A model generated the notes under the pieces. The model was not told the DNA's origin. It saw only the letters and a program-made list of their open reading frames with translations, and did no database searches. The translations under genes and the position numbers were made by a program. This document shows positions 52,122 to 59,853 of a stretch of DNA of 64,000 bases, one piece after another. Within the stretch, counting starts at the first letter, position 1; every line of letters starts with the position of its first letter. The stretch is from CAKZQX01 sp034435975 (lineage in GTDB: Bacteria; Chloroflexota; Chloroflexia; Chloroflexales; Chloroflexaceae). The stretch covers positions 62,001 to 126,000 of the forward strand of contig DAOTWD010000043.1 of assembly GCA_034435975.1 (NCBI GenBank), in the 5' to 3' direction.

Positions 52122-52893
52122 TATCGCTGACCCGATGGGTGTGTTTGAGTAATGTTGCACGACGATAGGCGATCCGGCGCATATGTTCACGTCGTACAAC
52201 CAGTTTCCACCATAATCCCAACAACTGCACGCCTGTACGCCAGAGGCGCGGGAAGTTGAAGAACTGACTTTTGCCATACGAACGATGGAAGTGATGCACT
52301 GGCACTTCCGCAAAGCGGAAATGCGCATCCTGGAGTTTTTTGACCAGTTCCAGGCAGATCGTGCCGCTGTCCGACTCCAGGTCAATCACATCAAAGACAT
52401 GGCGACGGATGAGGCGAAAATCGCAATCAACATCACGCAAGGTCAAGCCAAACAGGAACTTGACAATGTGGTGGTAGGCCCGCCCGATAATGATGCGATG
52501 TACAGGATCGCTGCGATCAATTTTCCAGCCATTGACAATATCAACATCTGGATGGAGCGCCGCCAGCAGCACTCGCAGTTCACGCGGATCATACTGGGCA
52601 TCACCGTCGGTATAGAAGATAAGATCGTAGCTTGCACTGGCAAAGCCCACGCGTAGTGCACCGCCATAGCCGAGTGGTTCAGCATAGGTCAAAACCCGCA
52701 GGCGGTCATAGCGCTGCTCCAGTTCACGCAAGACCTCAACCGTATAGTCAGTACTGCCATTTTCGACGACAATAACTTCATAGGTATCGGTGAGCTTTTC
52801 CAGTGTCTTGATAGTTATAATGATCATGCTGGCAATCGTGCCGGCATCATTAAAGGCAGGAAAAAAAGCCGTAATGCCTGGTCGTTCGCTCAT
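52102..52893 (-). CDS. Glycosyltransferase family 2 (DPM1-like)
   Basis: Product of 263 residues. GT-A fold: ITAFFPAFNDAGTIASMI, YEVIVVENGSTDYTVEVL, PLGYGGALRVGFASASYDLIFYTDGDAQYDPRELRVLL (DGD metal site and QYDP), then DVDCDFRLIRRHVFD and a C-terminal amphipathic region. Proteins of this kind transfer mannose or glucose from a nucleotide donor to polyprenyl phosphate, supplying the membrane transferases encoded next to it. ATG 52893 has AAGGATG. The open frame upstream is the GC-rich repeat array and is not taken as coding. Confidence 0.85.
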   Translation of the reverse strand: MSERPGITAFFPAFNDAGTIASMIIITIKTLEKLTDTYEVIVVENGSTDYTVEVLRELEQRYDRLRVLTYAEPLGYGGALRVGFASASYDLIFYTDGDAQYDPRELRVLLAALHPDVDIVNGWKIDRSDPVHRIIIGRAYHHIVKFLFGLTLRDVDCDFRLIRRHVFDVIDLESDSGTICLELVKKLQDAHFRFAEVPVHHFHRSYGKSQFFNFPRLWRTGVQLLGLWWKLVVRREHMRRIAYRRATLLKHTHRVSDSDYTVG

Positions 52894-52997
52894 AGCTATC
52901 ATCCTTCGTCGTTTGGAGTTGCAAGTGGCGATTATAGCACAGGGCACCAGCGCCTGTAAATACCTCTGAGCCGAGTGGGTGTGACGAAACGTTCTGC

Positions 52998-53231
52998 ATG
53001 TCCCCCACGCCCGCGCCGCCCGCGCCCCCCGCGCCCCGGAGGGACGCGCACCCAGGCTCGTGCCGCCCGCGCCGCCCGCGCCCTGGAGGGACGCGCACCC
53101 AGGCTCGTGCCGCCCGCGCCCCCCGCGCCCCGGAGGGACGCGCACCCAGGCTCATGCCGCCCGCGCCGCCCGCGCCGCCTGCGCCCCGGAGGGACGCACA
53201 CCCAGGCTCGCGCCCCCCGCGCCCCGGAGGG
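52998..53231. repeat. GC-rich minisatellite with 38+9n bp spacing
   Basis: Five copies of CCGGAGGGACGCGCACCC (one with CTGGAGG) followed by AGGCTCGTGCC and a variable number of GCCGCCCGC nonamers. GGAGGG starts at 53038, 53085, 53132, 53188 and 53226: spacings 47, 47, 56 and 38 = 38 plus 1, 1, 2 and 0 nonamers. The array lies between the GT2 and acyltransferase genes and is far more GC-rich than surrounding DNA. All six frames are open, so several long ORFs here are artefacts. Confidence 0.8.
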
Positions 53232-53313
53232 ACGCGCTACACCCCCTACAGCATATCGCCGCGTCGGCGCTGCATTACGACTGGGCACGCTGCACACACA
53301 GATCGGCCGCTTC

Positions 53314-54591
53314 CTAAAAAATCGACGTGCGTTCTTGCAGCTTTGCATCAATCGTCTGCTGAATAACGCCTCGCACCTGCTCAGTCAACATAAAGACGGT
53401 GAGTGGATCATCCGCTGCTTCAGGCCCATACTCAGTCGTAGGAATAGGTGGACAAAAGGTGATGCTCCAGCGCGTGGGCAGTGGAATGACACCCAGCACA
53501 CCGAACCAGGGGAAGAAGGGGGTGATTGGAAAAAATGGCAACCCGAAGAGTCTGGCAATCGGCTCGGCATTCCCCAGCAGCGGATAGATCTCCTCAGCCC
53601 CCACCACGGCCACCGGTTGTAACGGTGCCCCGGTGCGTAGCGCTGTCTGGACAAACCCTCCACGCCCAAACCGGGCCAGACGATAGCGATCCCTGAAGAG
53701 TTTCCCAATGCCTTTGATACCTTCAGGGAAGACACACACCAGCTCGTCATCTTCCAGGAGACGTACCGCGTTCTCGGGAATAGCAGGCACCTGACCCATA
53801 CTCGCCAGCGTAGGCGCGATGATTGGTAGCGTACTGAACCAGTGCAAAAACAGATTGCGCACAATCCGCGCCGAGGGATGCTCTTCATACACAGCAGTTG
53901 CAATCATTGCCCCATCCCAGGGCAACACACCACTGTGATTTGACACCAGCAACGCTCGACCGTCACCGGGCACATGTTCCACACCCTCGGCACGTATACG
54001 CCACCAGGTGCGATACATAAACAACAGAAAAGGCCGCACGATCTCGATCACTTCTCGATCCATCCCATAGGGGTCAGTCTGATACTCACCTCGCAAGCGC
54101 CGCCGGATAAACTCGGTCTGCTCCTTGAGCTGATACGCCAGCAGCATTCCGATGCCCCGCCAGAAGTCAGGTGAAAGATAATCTTGCCCATCGATCCTGA
54201 ATTGACGCAGCAAATCGAACGCTATCCGTGCCTGGGGCGGGGCCATACGCTCCAGATTTTCAGCAATGAGCCTCCAGACATCAGCCACAAAATTGTGCAC
54301 TACCACACTATCTGGATCTGCGGAGCCGGTATGGCGAGATTGCTCGCGCATGTGCAGTTCCAGTTCATACACGGCATCAGCGGGATGGCTCAGCGTACCA
54401 CCATCAGCCGCAAAAACCGGTTCATCGCCTGATGGCGAGGGTGGCGGCCTGGTGGTGGCGATCGGGGATAACTGCCCAGTTACGGTCGAATCCGATGCAG
54501 TCTGGCGCTGAGATACGAGCAGCTCGACCTCTTCCACGGACATTTCAGGGACATGCGCTTGCAGCTCGCTTTCCATTGCTCCCTGGTTCAC
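53314..54591 (-). CDS. PlsC-type acyltransferase with N-terminal extension
   Basis: Product of 425 residues. About 110 N-terminal residues are Pro/Ser-rich and unlike a known domain. A helical region follows, then the acyltransferase domain: ALLVSNHSGVLPWDGAMIATAV (H-x4-D box), SMGQVPAIPENAVRLLEDDELVCVFPEGIKGIGKLFRDRYRLARFGRGGFV (second and third boxes with FPEG) and PVAVVGAEEIYPLL. Family members acylate lysophosphatidate or other glycerolipids. GTG 54591 overlaps the SDR stop (GTGA) and follows AAGGAG, so the two are coupled. ATG 54576 is an alternative. Confidence 0.82.
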   Translation of the reverse strand: MNQGAMESELQAHVPEMSVEEVELLVSQRQTASDSTVTGQLSPIATTRPPPSPSGDEPVFAADGGTLSHPADAVYELELHMREQSRHTGSADPDSVVVHNFVADVWRLIAENLERMAPPQARIAFDLLRQFRIDGQDYLSPDFWRGIGMLLAYQLKEQTEFIRRRLRGEYQTDPYGMDREVIEIVRPFLLFMYRTWWRIRAEGVEHVPGDGRALLVSNHSGVLPWDGAMIATAVYEEHPSARIVRNLFLHWFSTLPIIAPTLASMGQVPAIPENAVRLLEDDELVCVFPEGIKGIGKLFRDRYRLARFGRGGFVQTALRTGAPLQPVAVVGAEEIYPLLGNAEPIARLFGLPFFPITPFFPWFGVLGVIPLPTRWSITFCPPIPTTEYGPEAADDPLTVFMLTEQVRGVIQQTIDAKLQERTSIF

Positions 54592-55586
54592 GGTGCGCTC
54601 CTTCTGGATAGAAATGCTTCTAACGGGTTGATCGATCGCGCCTCTGCATGGTCAGATTGCGTGCTGGTTAACGCCCGCAGCACGGCTTCGGTGCTATATT
54701 CAGCCGTCCACGATAATTCGCTCTCGGCACGCCGTATATCCGCCACACACCCATAGCGAAAGAAGTCAGGTTCAAACGGCCAGTGGCTATAGTGATCATG
54801 ACCGGCACCCGGCCATATGACGTTGAACAGAGGCTCAAAAAACGGCATCGGCTGTCGCCCGGCCAGGCGAATCGCATGCGCCAGCTTTACCGGTGCTGTC
54901 GCTGCCAGATTGAAACTGCCCGTTGCCGTACTCATCGCTGCCAACCCGAAGGCCTGAGCAGCATCATCAGGGTGGAGTACCTGGATACGCGGATCAAACC
55001 CCAGCAACGTGGGCGGATAGGGCCGGGCAAGGTAGCGGGTCAGGGGCGAAGCAATCCCCCCTCCGACAAAGCTGGCACAGCGCAGCAGCAGCAACCCCAG
55101 TTGCGGATGTTTGCGGGCAAACTCACGGGAAAAGCTATCGACTTCAATATAATCGCGCAGCAAGCCGTGTCGATAACGATCCGCAAGCGGCTGCTGTTCG
55201 TTGATAAACGCGGGCTGCCGGTACGAAGCGCCATAGACCAGCGTGCTACTCCGCAGAATCACCCGTCGCACCCCGGCCACCGCGCATGCGCCCAACAGTT
55301 CCATAGTGCGGAGCACATTCTGCTGACACGCCAGTTCACGGCTGGTAACCGGCGTTTCTTCACCCATAAACACTGGCTGCAGAACCACCTGCACCTGCGT
55401 TGCCCGCAGCAGTTCCACCAGTTGTTGACCATTAAGGGTCGCCGTCAGTATTTCTGCGCGGCCGGTGGGCGCACCTGGCATACGCTCTCCCAGGCCAATC
55501 AAACGCCCGGTCGTATGGACACTCAACCAGCGGGCCACTGCAGCAGCGAACAGATGGTCAATTCCATATACCAGCATGGTTGTCAT
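54588..55586 (-). CDS. Atypical NAD(P)-binding SDR/epimerase-like protein
   Basis: Product of 332 residues with the shape of an extended SDR. The glycine motif is poor (VYGIDHLFAAAVARWL), yet later SDR stretches remain (VQVVLQPVFMG, VRRVILRSSTLVYGASYRQPAFINEQQPL, HPDDAAQAFGLAA, GSFNLAATAPVKL). Where Y-x-x-x-K is expected the sequence is RDYIEVDSFS, without the Lys. The C-terminal region ends FLSRRSAP. It overlaps the PlsC-type gene by 4 bp. A structural or regulatory role in lipid assembly is more likely than catalysis; this is inference from missing residues. Confidence 0.68.
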   Translation of the reverse strand: MTTMLVYGIDHLFAAAVARWLSVHTTGRLIGLGERMPGAPTGRAEILTATLNGQQLVELLRATQVQVVLQPVFMGEETPVTSRELACQQNVLRTMELLGACAVAGVRRVILRSSTLVYGASYRQPAFINEQQPLADRYRHGLLRDYIEVDSFSREFARKHPQLGLLLLRCASFVGGGIASPLTRYLARPYPPTLLGFDPRIQVLHPDDAAQAFGLAAMSTATGSFNLAATAPVKLAHAIRLAGRQPMPFFEPLFNVIWPGAGHDHYSHWPFEPDFFRYGCVADIRRAESELSWTAEYSTEAVLRALTSTQSDHAEARSINPLEAFLSRRSAP

Positions 55587-55604
55587 AGCTGCTCTTCCTA
55601 CCCG

Positions 55605-56000
55605 CTACTGGTGATCAAACTGCACATTATCCCGTAGCCACTGTTCAAGACCCTCTTTATCGAGATCTGAATAGTTGATAGCACGCACCAGCCAGAAGAG
55701 ATCACCATCATCTATCTCAGCCCGCAGGCTGGCATTATTAATCGCCAGGAAGCGCAACAACGCCATAAGCGCTGTCACTTCGTTGCCTTCTACAAACGGG
55801 CGGCCTTTGATCAACAGATACGTTAGCGCAGCCCCCTTGCTACACACATCCGTATAGACTTCTACCCCAAACAGCTTTTGACACGGTGCGTGCAACGCGG
55901 TCTGGAGGCGATCCTGGCTCGAGATTCCGAGCAGACCACCATAGCGGGTGACCGCGTAGGTATGTAAGTCGAGAAGGTCTTCTTTGCTCAGATACTGCAT
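55605..56000 (-). CDS. Doc (death-on-curing) family protein with degenerate Fic motif
   Basis: Product of 131 residues. Doc features: MQYLSKEDLLDLHTYAVTRYGG, LQTALHAPCQKLFG and a helix ending in YLLIKGRPFVEGNEVTALMALLRFL. In Doc/Fic the motif is H-P/A-F-x-x-G-N-K-R-T-A. Here the invariant His is Arg67, Lys is Glu74 and Arg is Val75, while Phe, Gly and Asn are kept. It is therefore probably inactive as a kinase or AMP-transferase. It follows an AbrB-like small gene by 30 bp, the position of a toxin in a TA pair. Confidence 0.78.
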   Translation of the reverse strand: MQYLSKEDLLDLHTYAVTRYGGLLGISSQDRLQTALHAPCQKLFGVEVYTDVCSKGAALTYLLIKGRPFVEGNEVTALMALLRFLAINNASLRAEIDDGDLFWLVRAINYSDLDKEGLEQWLRDNVQFDHQ

Positions 56001-56030
56001 ATGCGCTCAACATGCATCACTCATTGCGCC

Positions 56031-56246
56031 TCACAATCCAGCAATCTGGCGAAACGCCCGATCATACCTGTCACTCACCCCCCTGGCCCAATCACGCAAG
56101 GCAGGACTCATCGGGCGGCGGATCAACACCTCATCTTCGGTAAAAACAAGCTCGACCGTTTCTTCGGCCCCCAGCCCTACAACCCGCAACCAGCCCTGAA
56201 CGACATCAGGCAGGTTCTCACGCTCAATCGTAAAAGATCGCGGCAT
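56031..56246 (-). CDS. AbrB/MazE-like putative antitoxin
   Basis: Product of 71 residues. MPRSFTIERENLPDVVQGWLRVVGLGAEETVELVFTEDEVLIRRPMSPALRD has the short beta-rich swapped-hairpin look of SpoVT-AbrB antitoxins (L-G-L-x-x-x-E-x-V-E-L, then a strand ending V-L-I-R-R-P). The helical tail (WARGVSDRYDRAFRQIAGL) would bind the toxin. It lies just upstream of the Doc-like gene and just after lysS (8 bp), so all three may share a transcript. Confidence 0.62.
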   Translation of the reverse strand: MPRSFTIERENLPDVVQGWLRVVGLGAEETVELVFTEDEVLIRRPMSPALRDWARGVSDRYDRAFRQIAGL

Positions 56247-56254
56247 GGCTATCG

Positions 56255-57724
56255 TTACTCCCTGGCGCGCAAATGTGGAAACAAAATCACTTCACGAATG
56301 GTAGATTGATCGGTCAACACCATCACCAGCCGATCCACACCAATGCCCAGCCCCCCCGTGGGCGGCATACCATACATCAGTGCGTTAAGAAAGTCCGTAT
56401 CCATCTGATGGGCTTCATCATCGCCTGCAGTATAAGCGCGCCCCTGTTCCAGAAAGCGCTGCTCCTGATCCAGCGGATCGTTGAGTTCGGTAAAGGCGTT
56501 TGCCAGTTCCATACCGGCAACAAATCCTTCAAAACGCTCGGTATAATCAGGCATATCCGGCTTCCGTTTGGCCAGTGGCGACAACTCTAACGGATAGTCT
56601 ACCACAAACGTTGGTTGAATCAAGGTTGGCTCAACATAAGTGCTGAACAACTCATCCACCTGCTTGCCCCAGGTGGCCTTGTGTTCCACCTTGAGACCAG
56701 CGCTGCGAATGGCTGTCCAGAGCGTTTTCAGATCGGTGGCCTGGGTAATATCGATGCCGGTATGCACGCGAATAGCATCTACCAGGGACAGACGCGGCCA
56801 GTCAGGGCCAAAATCAATCTGCTGCCCTTGATAGGTGACCACCGTCCCACCCGTGACTTCGCGTGCTATCAGGCGGAACATCTGTTCCACCAGGCGCATC
56901 ATATCATAATAATCAGCATAGGCCTGATAACATTCCATCACTGTAAATTCCGTGTTATGGCTGCGATCCACACCCTCGTTGCGGAAATTCTTGCCAATCT
57001 CATACACACCGTCGAATCCACCGACGATCAGGCGCTTGAGATACAGTTCAGTGGCGATGCGCAGATAGAGATCCTGATGCAACTGGTTGTGATGGGTCAC
57101 AAACGGCCGAGCAGCCGCACCGCCATAGATCGGCTGCAAAATAGGCGTTTCCACCTCGACCATACCCCGCTCGTCCAGAAACCGGCGCATCGTACTGATC
57201 ACCCGTGCCCGTGTGCGGAAAATCGCCCGCCGATCCGCATTGACAATCAGATCGAGATAGCGCTGGCGTAGCCGCTCCTCAACGTCTTTCAGGCCTTCCC
57301 ACTTTTCCGGTGGTGGATTGAGCGCCTTTGCCAGCACCGTCAGTTGTTGCACAAACAGCGACGCTTCCCCCTTCTGCGTACGGCGCAGCGTCCCCTGGGC
57401 GGCAACAATATCGAAGGTATCGATCGCATCGCGGAACCGGGCAAACAGTTCCTCCCCCACCTCATTGCGACTGATCCAGAGCTGGATGCGATCATGATCA
57501 TCAGCAATGTGTGCAAAACACAGCTTGCCCATAATACGCCGGGCACCAATGATACGCCCTGCCAACGTGACGGTCGTTCCCGCTGCCATCAGTTCATCAA
57601 ATCCGGCCAATACGGCTGCAATCGTGTGCGTGCGTGTGGCACGTGGGGGAAACGGGTCTATCCCTGCTGCGCGTAGCCGCTCCAGTTTGAGCAACCGCTG
57701 GTGTTGTAGATCATTGAATTCCAT
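56255..57724 (-). CDS. lysS: Lysyl-tRNA synthetase, class II
   Basis: Product of 489 residues. The N-terminal OB-fold (LAGRIIGARRIMGKLCFAHIADDHDRIQLW) binds the anticodon. The class II catalytic core has motif 2 YEIGKNFRNEGVDRSHNTEFTVMECYQAY and motif 3 GLGIGVDRLVMVLTDQSTIREVILFPHLR. Motif 1 (RARVISTMRRFLDERGMVEVETPILQPIYGGA) is also clear. Length matches bacterial LysS. First gene of a set with the AbrB-like and Doc-like genes. Confidence 0.96.
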   Translation of the reverse strand: MEFNDLQHQRLLKLERLRAAGIDPFPPRATRTHTIAAVLAGFDELMAAGTTVTLAGRIIGARRIMGKLCFAHIADDHDRIQLWISRNEVGEELFARFRDAIDTFDIVAAQGTLRRTQKGEASLFVQQLTVLAKALNPPPEKWEGLKDVEERLRQRYLDLIVNADRRAIFRTRARVISTMRRFLDERGMVEVETPILQPIYGGAAARPFVTHHNQLHQDLYLRIATELYLKRLIVGGFDGVYEIGKNFRNEGVDRSHNTEFTVMECYQAYADYYDMMRLVEQMFRLIAREVTGGTVVTYQGQQIDFGPDWPRLSLVDAIRVHTGIDITQATDLKTLWTAIRSAGLKVEHKATWGKQVDELFSTYVEPTLIQPTFVVDYPLELSPLAKRKPDMPDYTERFEGFVAGMELANAFTELNDPLDQEQRFLEQGRAYTAGDDEAHQMDTDFLNALMYGMPPTGGLGIGVDRLVMVLTDQSTIREVILFPHLRARE

Positions 57725-58140
57725 TGCCTATGCCAATATTTATGGTATCACTTGCGTATTCAAGTGATCAAAACAGATTACGCTATTATAGAGGTTGCGT
57801 TCCCCAACCGTCAAGGCAGGCACTGGCCTGTTTCTTGACAAATAGAAGCGAGGTATGCTAGACTTTTTTAATCCAGTAACCTGAACCGTGTACAATGGCA
57901 ACGATCAAAATCGGTTTACCTCCAGCCAGTATCACCTGTCCATATGTGACCACGGACGTACACAGAGGCGCATTTCTTGCTTTCCAGCATCTCCAAGGGG
58001 TGGAACAGCGCCCGCCTGAACATTCCACACTGACGTTGCCTATACATTTGATTATTCACATATCTACCTGTCCTCTTTCCAGGGTCGATCAATGGTGATC
58101 GACCGGTACACATAGCCATGAGCTATAAGGAGGTATCGCA
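57725..58140. other. Divergent spacer between lysS and the ABC ATPase gene
   Basis: About 415 bp with no supported gene. TTGACA at 57835-57840 is followed after 18 bases by TAGACT (57859-57864), a possible promoter facing the ABC gene. The rest is AT-mixed, with no strong hairpin. Confidence 0.35.
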
Positions 58141-59247
58141 ATGGCCAGTATTAAGTTTGACCATGTGTATAAGCGTTTTGGTGAAGTCACCGTTCTCCGC
58201 GATTTGAATCTCGATATTGATGACCAGGAATTTCTGGTGCTGGTCGGGCCATCTGGCTGCGGCAAGTCAACGGCCTTACGTTGCCTGGCAGGACTGGAGG
58301 AAATCAGCGATGGTAACATCTATATCGGCGACCGAGTGGTCAATGATGTGGCCCCCAAAGATCGAGACATCGCTATGGTCTTTCAGAGCTACGCGCTCTA
58401 TCCACATATGTCAGTCTATGACAACATGGCCTTCGGCTTGAAGCTACGACGCATGGCTAAACATGACATTGAGCGCCGCGTCAAGGAAGCAGCGGAAATG
58501 CTGGGCATTGCCCACCTGCTGGATCGGAAGCCCAAAGCGCTCTCTGGTGGCCAGCGCCAGCGCGTGGCGCTTGGTCGGGCAATTGTGCGTGACCCGGCCG
58601 TGTTCTTGATGGACGAGCCCCTTTCGAACCTCGATGCCAAACTGCGTGTGCAGACACGCGCTGAAATTAGCAAGCTACACCAGCGGTTAAAGACTACCTT
58701 TATCTATGTTACCCACGACCAGACCGAAGCGATGACTATGGGAACACGCATTGCTGTGATGCGTGATGGCCTGTTACAACAGATTGCCCCCCCCAAGCAG
58801 CTCTACGACTATCCGGCCAACATGTTTGTCGCTGGCTTTATTGGCAGTCCGTCCATGAACTTCTTTGAGGCTCGTCTGGATCGAGCCAACGGCGGACTGG
58901 TGGTTGATCTCGGTGGTACCTTTCGCCTGCCGGTGCCGGCGACGAAGGCCGATACACTTGGCGACCATATTGGTAAAAATATCTTTTTTGGCATCCGTCC
59001 CGAAGATATTCACGATGCACATTATATACCACGCGGCGTGAGCGAAGAAGCGCGAATCATCGCCAATGCTAACGTGGTTGAAGTTATGGGTAGTGAGGTA
59101 TATGCCTACATTGAGCGCGATAGCAAGGAGTTCATCGGGCGCTTTGACCCGCGTTCAATGGTACACACAGGCGAGAAAATCGAGGTGGTAATCGATATGA
59201 ACAAGATGCACATTTTCGACCGCCAGACCGAGCGGGCGCTGAGGTAA
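58141..59247 (+). CDS. ABC transporter ATP-binding protein, UgpC/MalK type
   Basis: Product of 368 residues. Walker A is VLVGPSGCGKSTALRCLAG, Q-loop MVFQSYALYPHMS, signature KALSGGQRQRVALGRAIVRDPAVFLMDEPLSNLDAKLRVQ with Walker B, and His switch TFIYVTHDQTEAMTMG. The C-terminal ~130 residues are a TOBE/MalK regulatory domain (FFGIRPEDIHDAHY ... EVMGSEVYAYI). Such ATPases often serve several carbohydrate importers from one unlinked gene; no permease or binding protein adjoins it. ATG 58141 has AAGGAGG. Confidence 0.92.
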   Translation: MASIKFDHVYKRFGEVTVLRDLNLDIDDQEFLVLVGPSGCGKSTALRCLAGLEEISDGNIYIGDRVVNDVAPKDRDIAMVFQSYALYPHMSVYDNMAFGLKLRRMAKHDIERRVKEAAEMLGIAHLLDRKPKALSGGQRQRVALGRAIVRDPAVFLMDEPLSNLDAKLRVQTRAEISKLHQRLKTTFIYVTHDQTEAMTMGTRIAVMRDGLLQQIAPPKQLYDYPANMFVAGFIGSPSMNFFEARLDRANGGLVVDLGGTFRLPVPATKADTLGDHIGKNIFFGIRPEDIHDAHYIPRGVSEEARIIANANVVEVMGSEVYAYIERDSKEFIGRFDPRSMVHTGEKIEVVIDMNKMHIFDRQTERALR

Positions 59248-59853
59248 CGTCAGGCGCGGTTGTGACGCGATGAGGCGCGGGGACAATGACGTGACAACAT
59301 GACGATCTCTCACGCCTTCCTGCCTCCTATCTCACACTTCGCGCCTTCCTTCTTCACGCATCTGTGAATCAGAGTACGGGCGTAGCCGCGGGGTGCCACA
59401 CTACGACTGCAGGTAGCCGGTTGCCGCTGCTGTGCCCCTCCTTGCATGTGCCGACCCTCATGCCTCTGCGCTTGCGCGGACGGCGCACTGGAACGCTTTC
59501 CGCTTTGAAGCACCGAAGCACCTCCCCGTACCATAACCGGCCAATTTATGCTATGATACGAGCACATAACACCATCTTACAGGGAGGCATCCATATACAT
59601 TGTATGCCCTGGAAACCAATGCAGGCACCCTTGCGAGTGCCCTGCAACATCAGATTCTCCCAGAAGTCAATCTGACACGGCCGTAGCATGGCGGCCGTGT
59701 CCATAACCCATATCATATGGCCGCAACGTGGCGGTCACACTGACCAGGTCAAACAGCCTGGCAGATATGCGAGGCAACGTATACATGGTTGCCCCGGAAA
59801 GAAAGTTTCACCCCTGCCCTTACACACACCGTACACGCATCAACCATACCACC
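59248..59853. repeat. Convergent spacer with several imperfect palindromes
   Basis: No gene. Visible: a perfect 10-bp stem GACACGGCCG / CGGCCGTGTC at 59674-59701, a stem TGCAGGCAC / GTGCCCTGCA with a bulge near 59619-59646, and two related blocks, CCATATACATTGTATGCCC (59591-59609) and CGTATACATGGTTGCCCC (59778-59795), ~190 bp apart. Reversed, these resemble the GCGTTTCCTGGGATATACATGG block at 42338-42359, split here as GCGTTTCCTGGG and ATATACATGG. The 59674 stem could serve as a terminator for both flanking genes. Confidence 0.4.

Noticed and set aside
52998..53231. CRISPR-like regular repeats at 53 kb
   Set aside because: Spacing follows 38+9n with repeated internal nonamers, and there are no unique spacers.
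52850..53622. Several Arg/Gly/Pro-rich frames on both strands
   Set aside because: They are translations of the GC-rich minisatellite, which is open in all frames.
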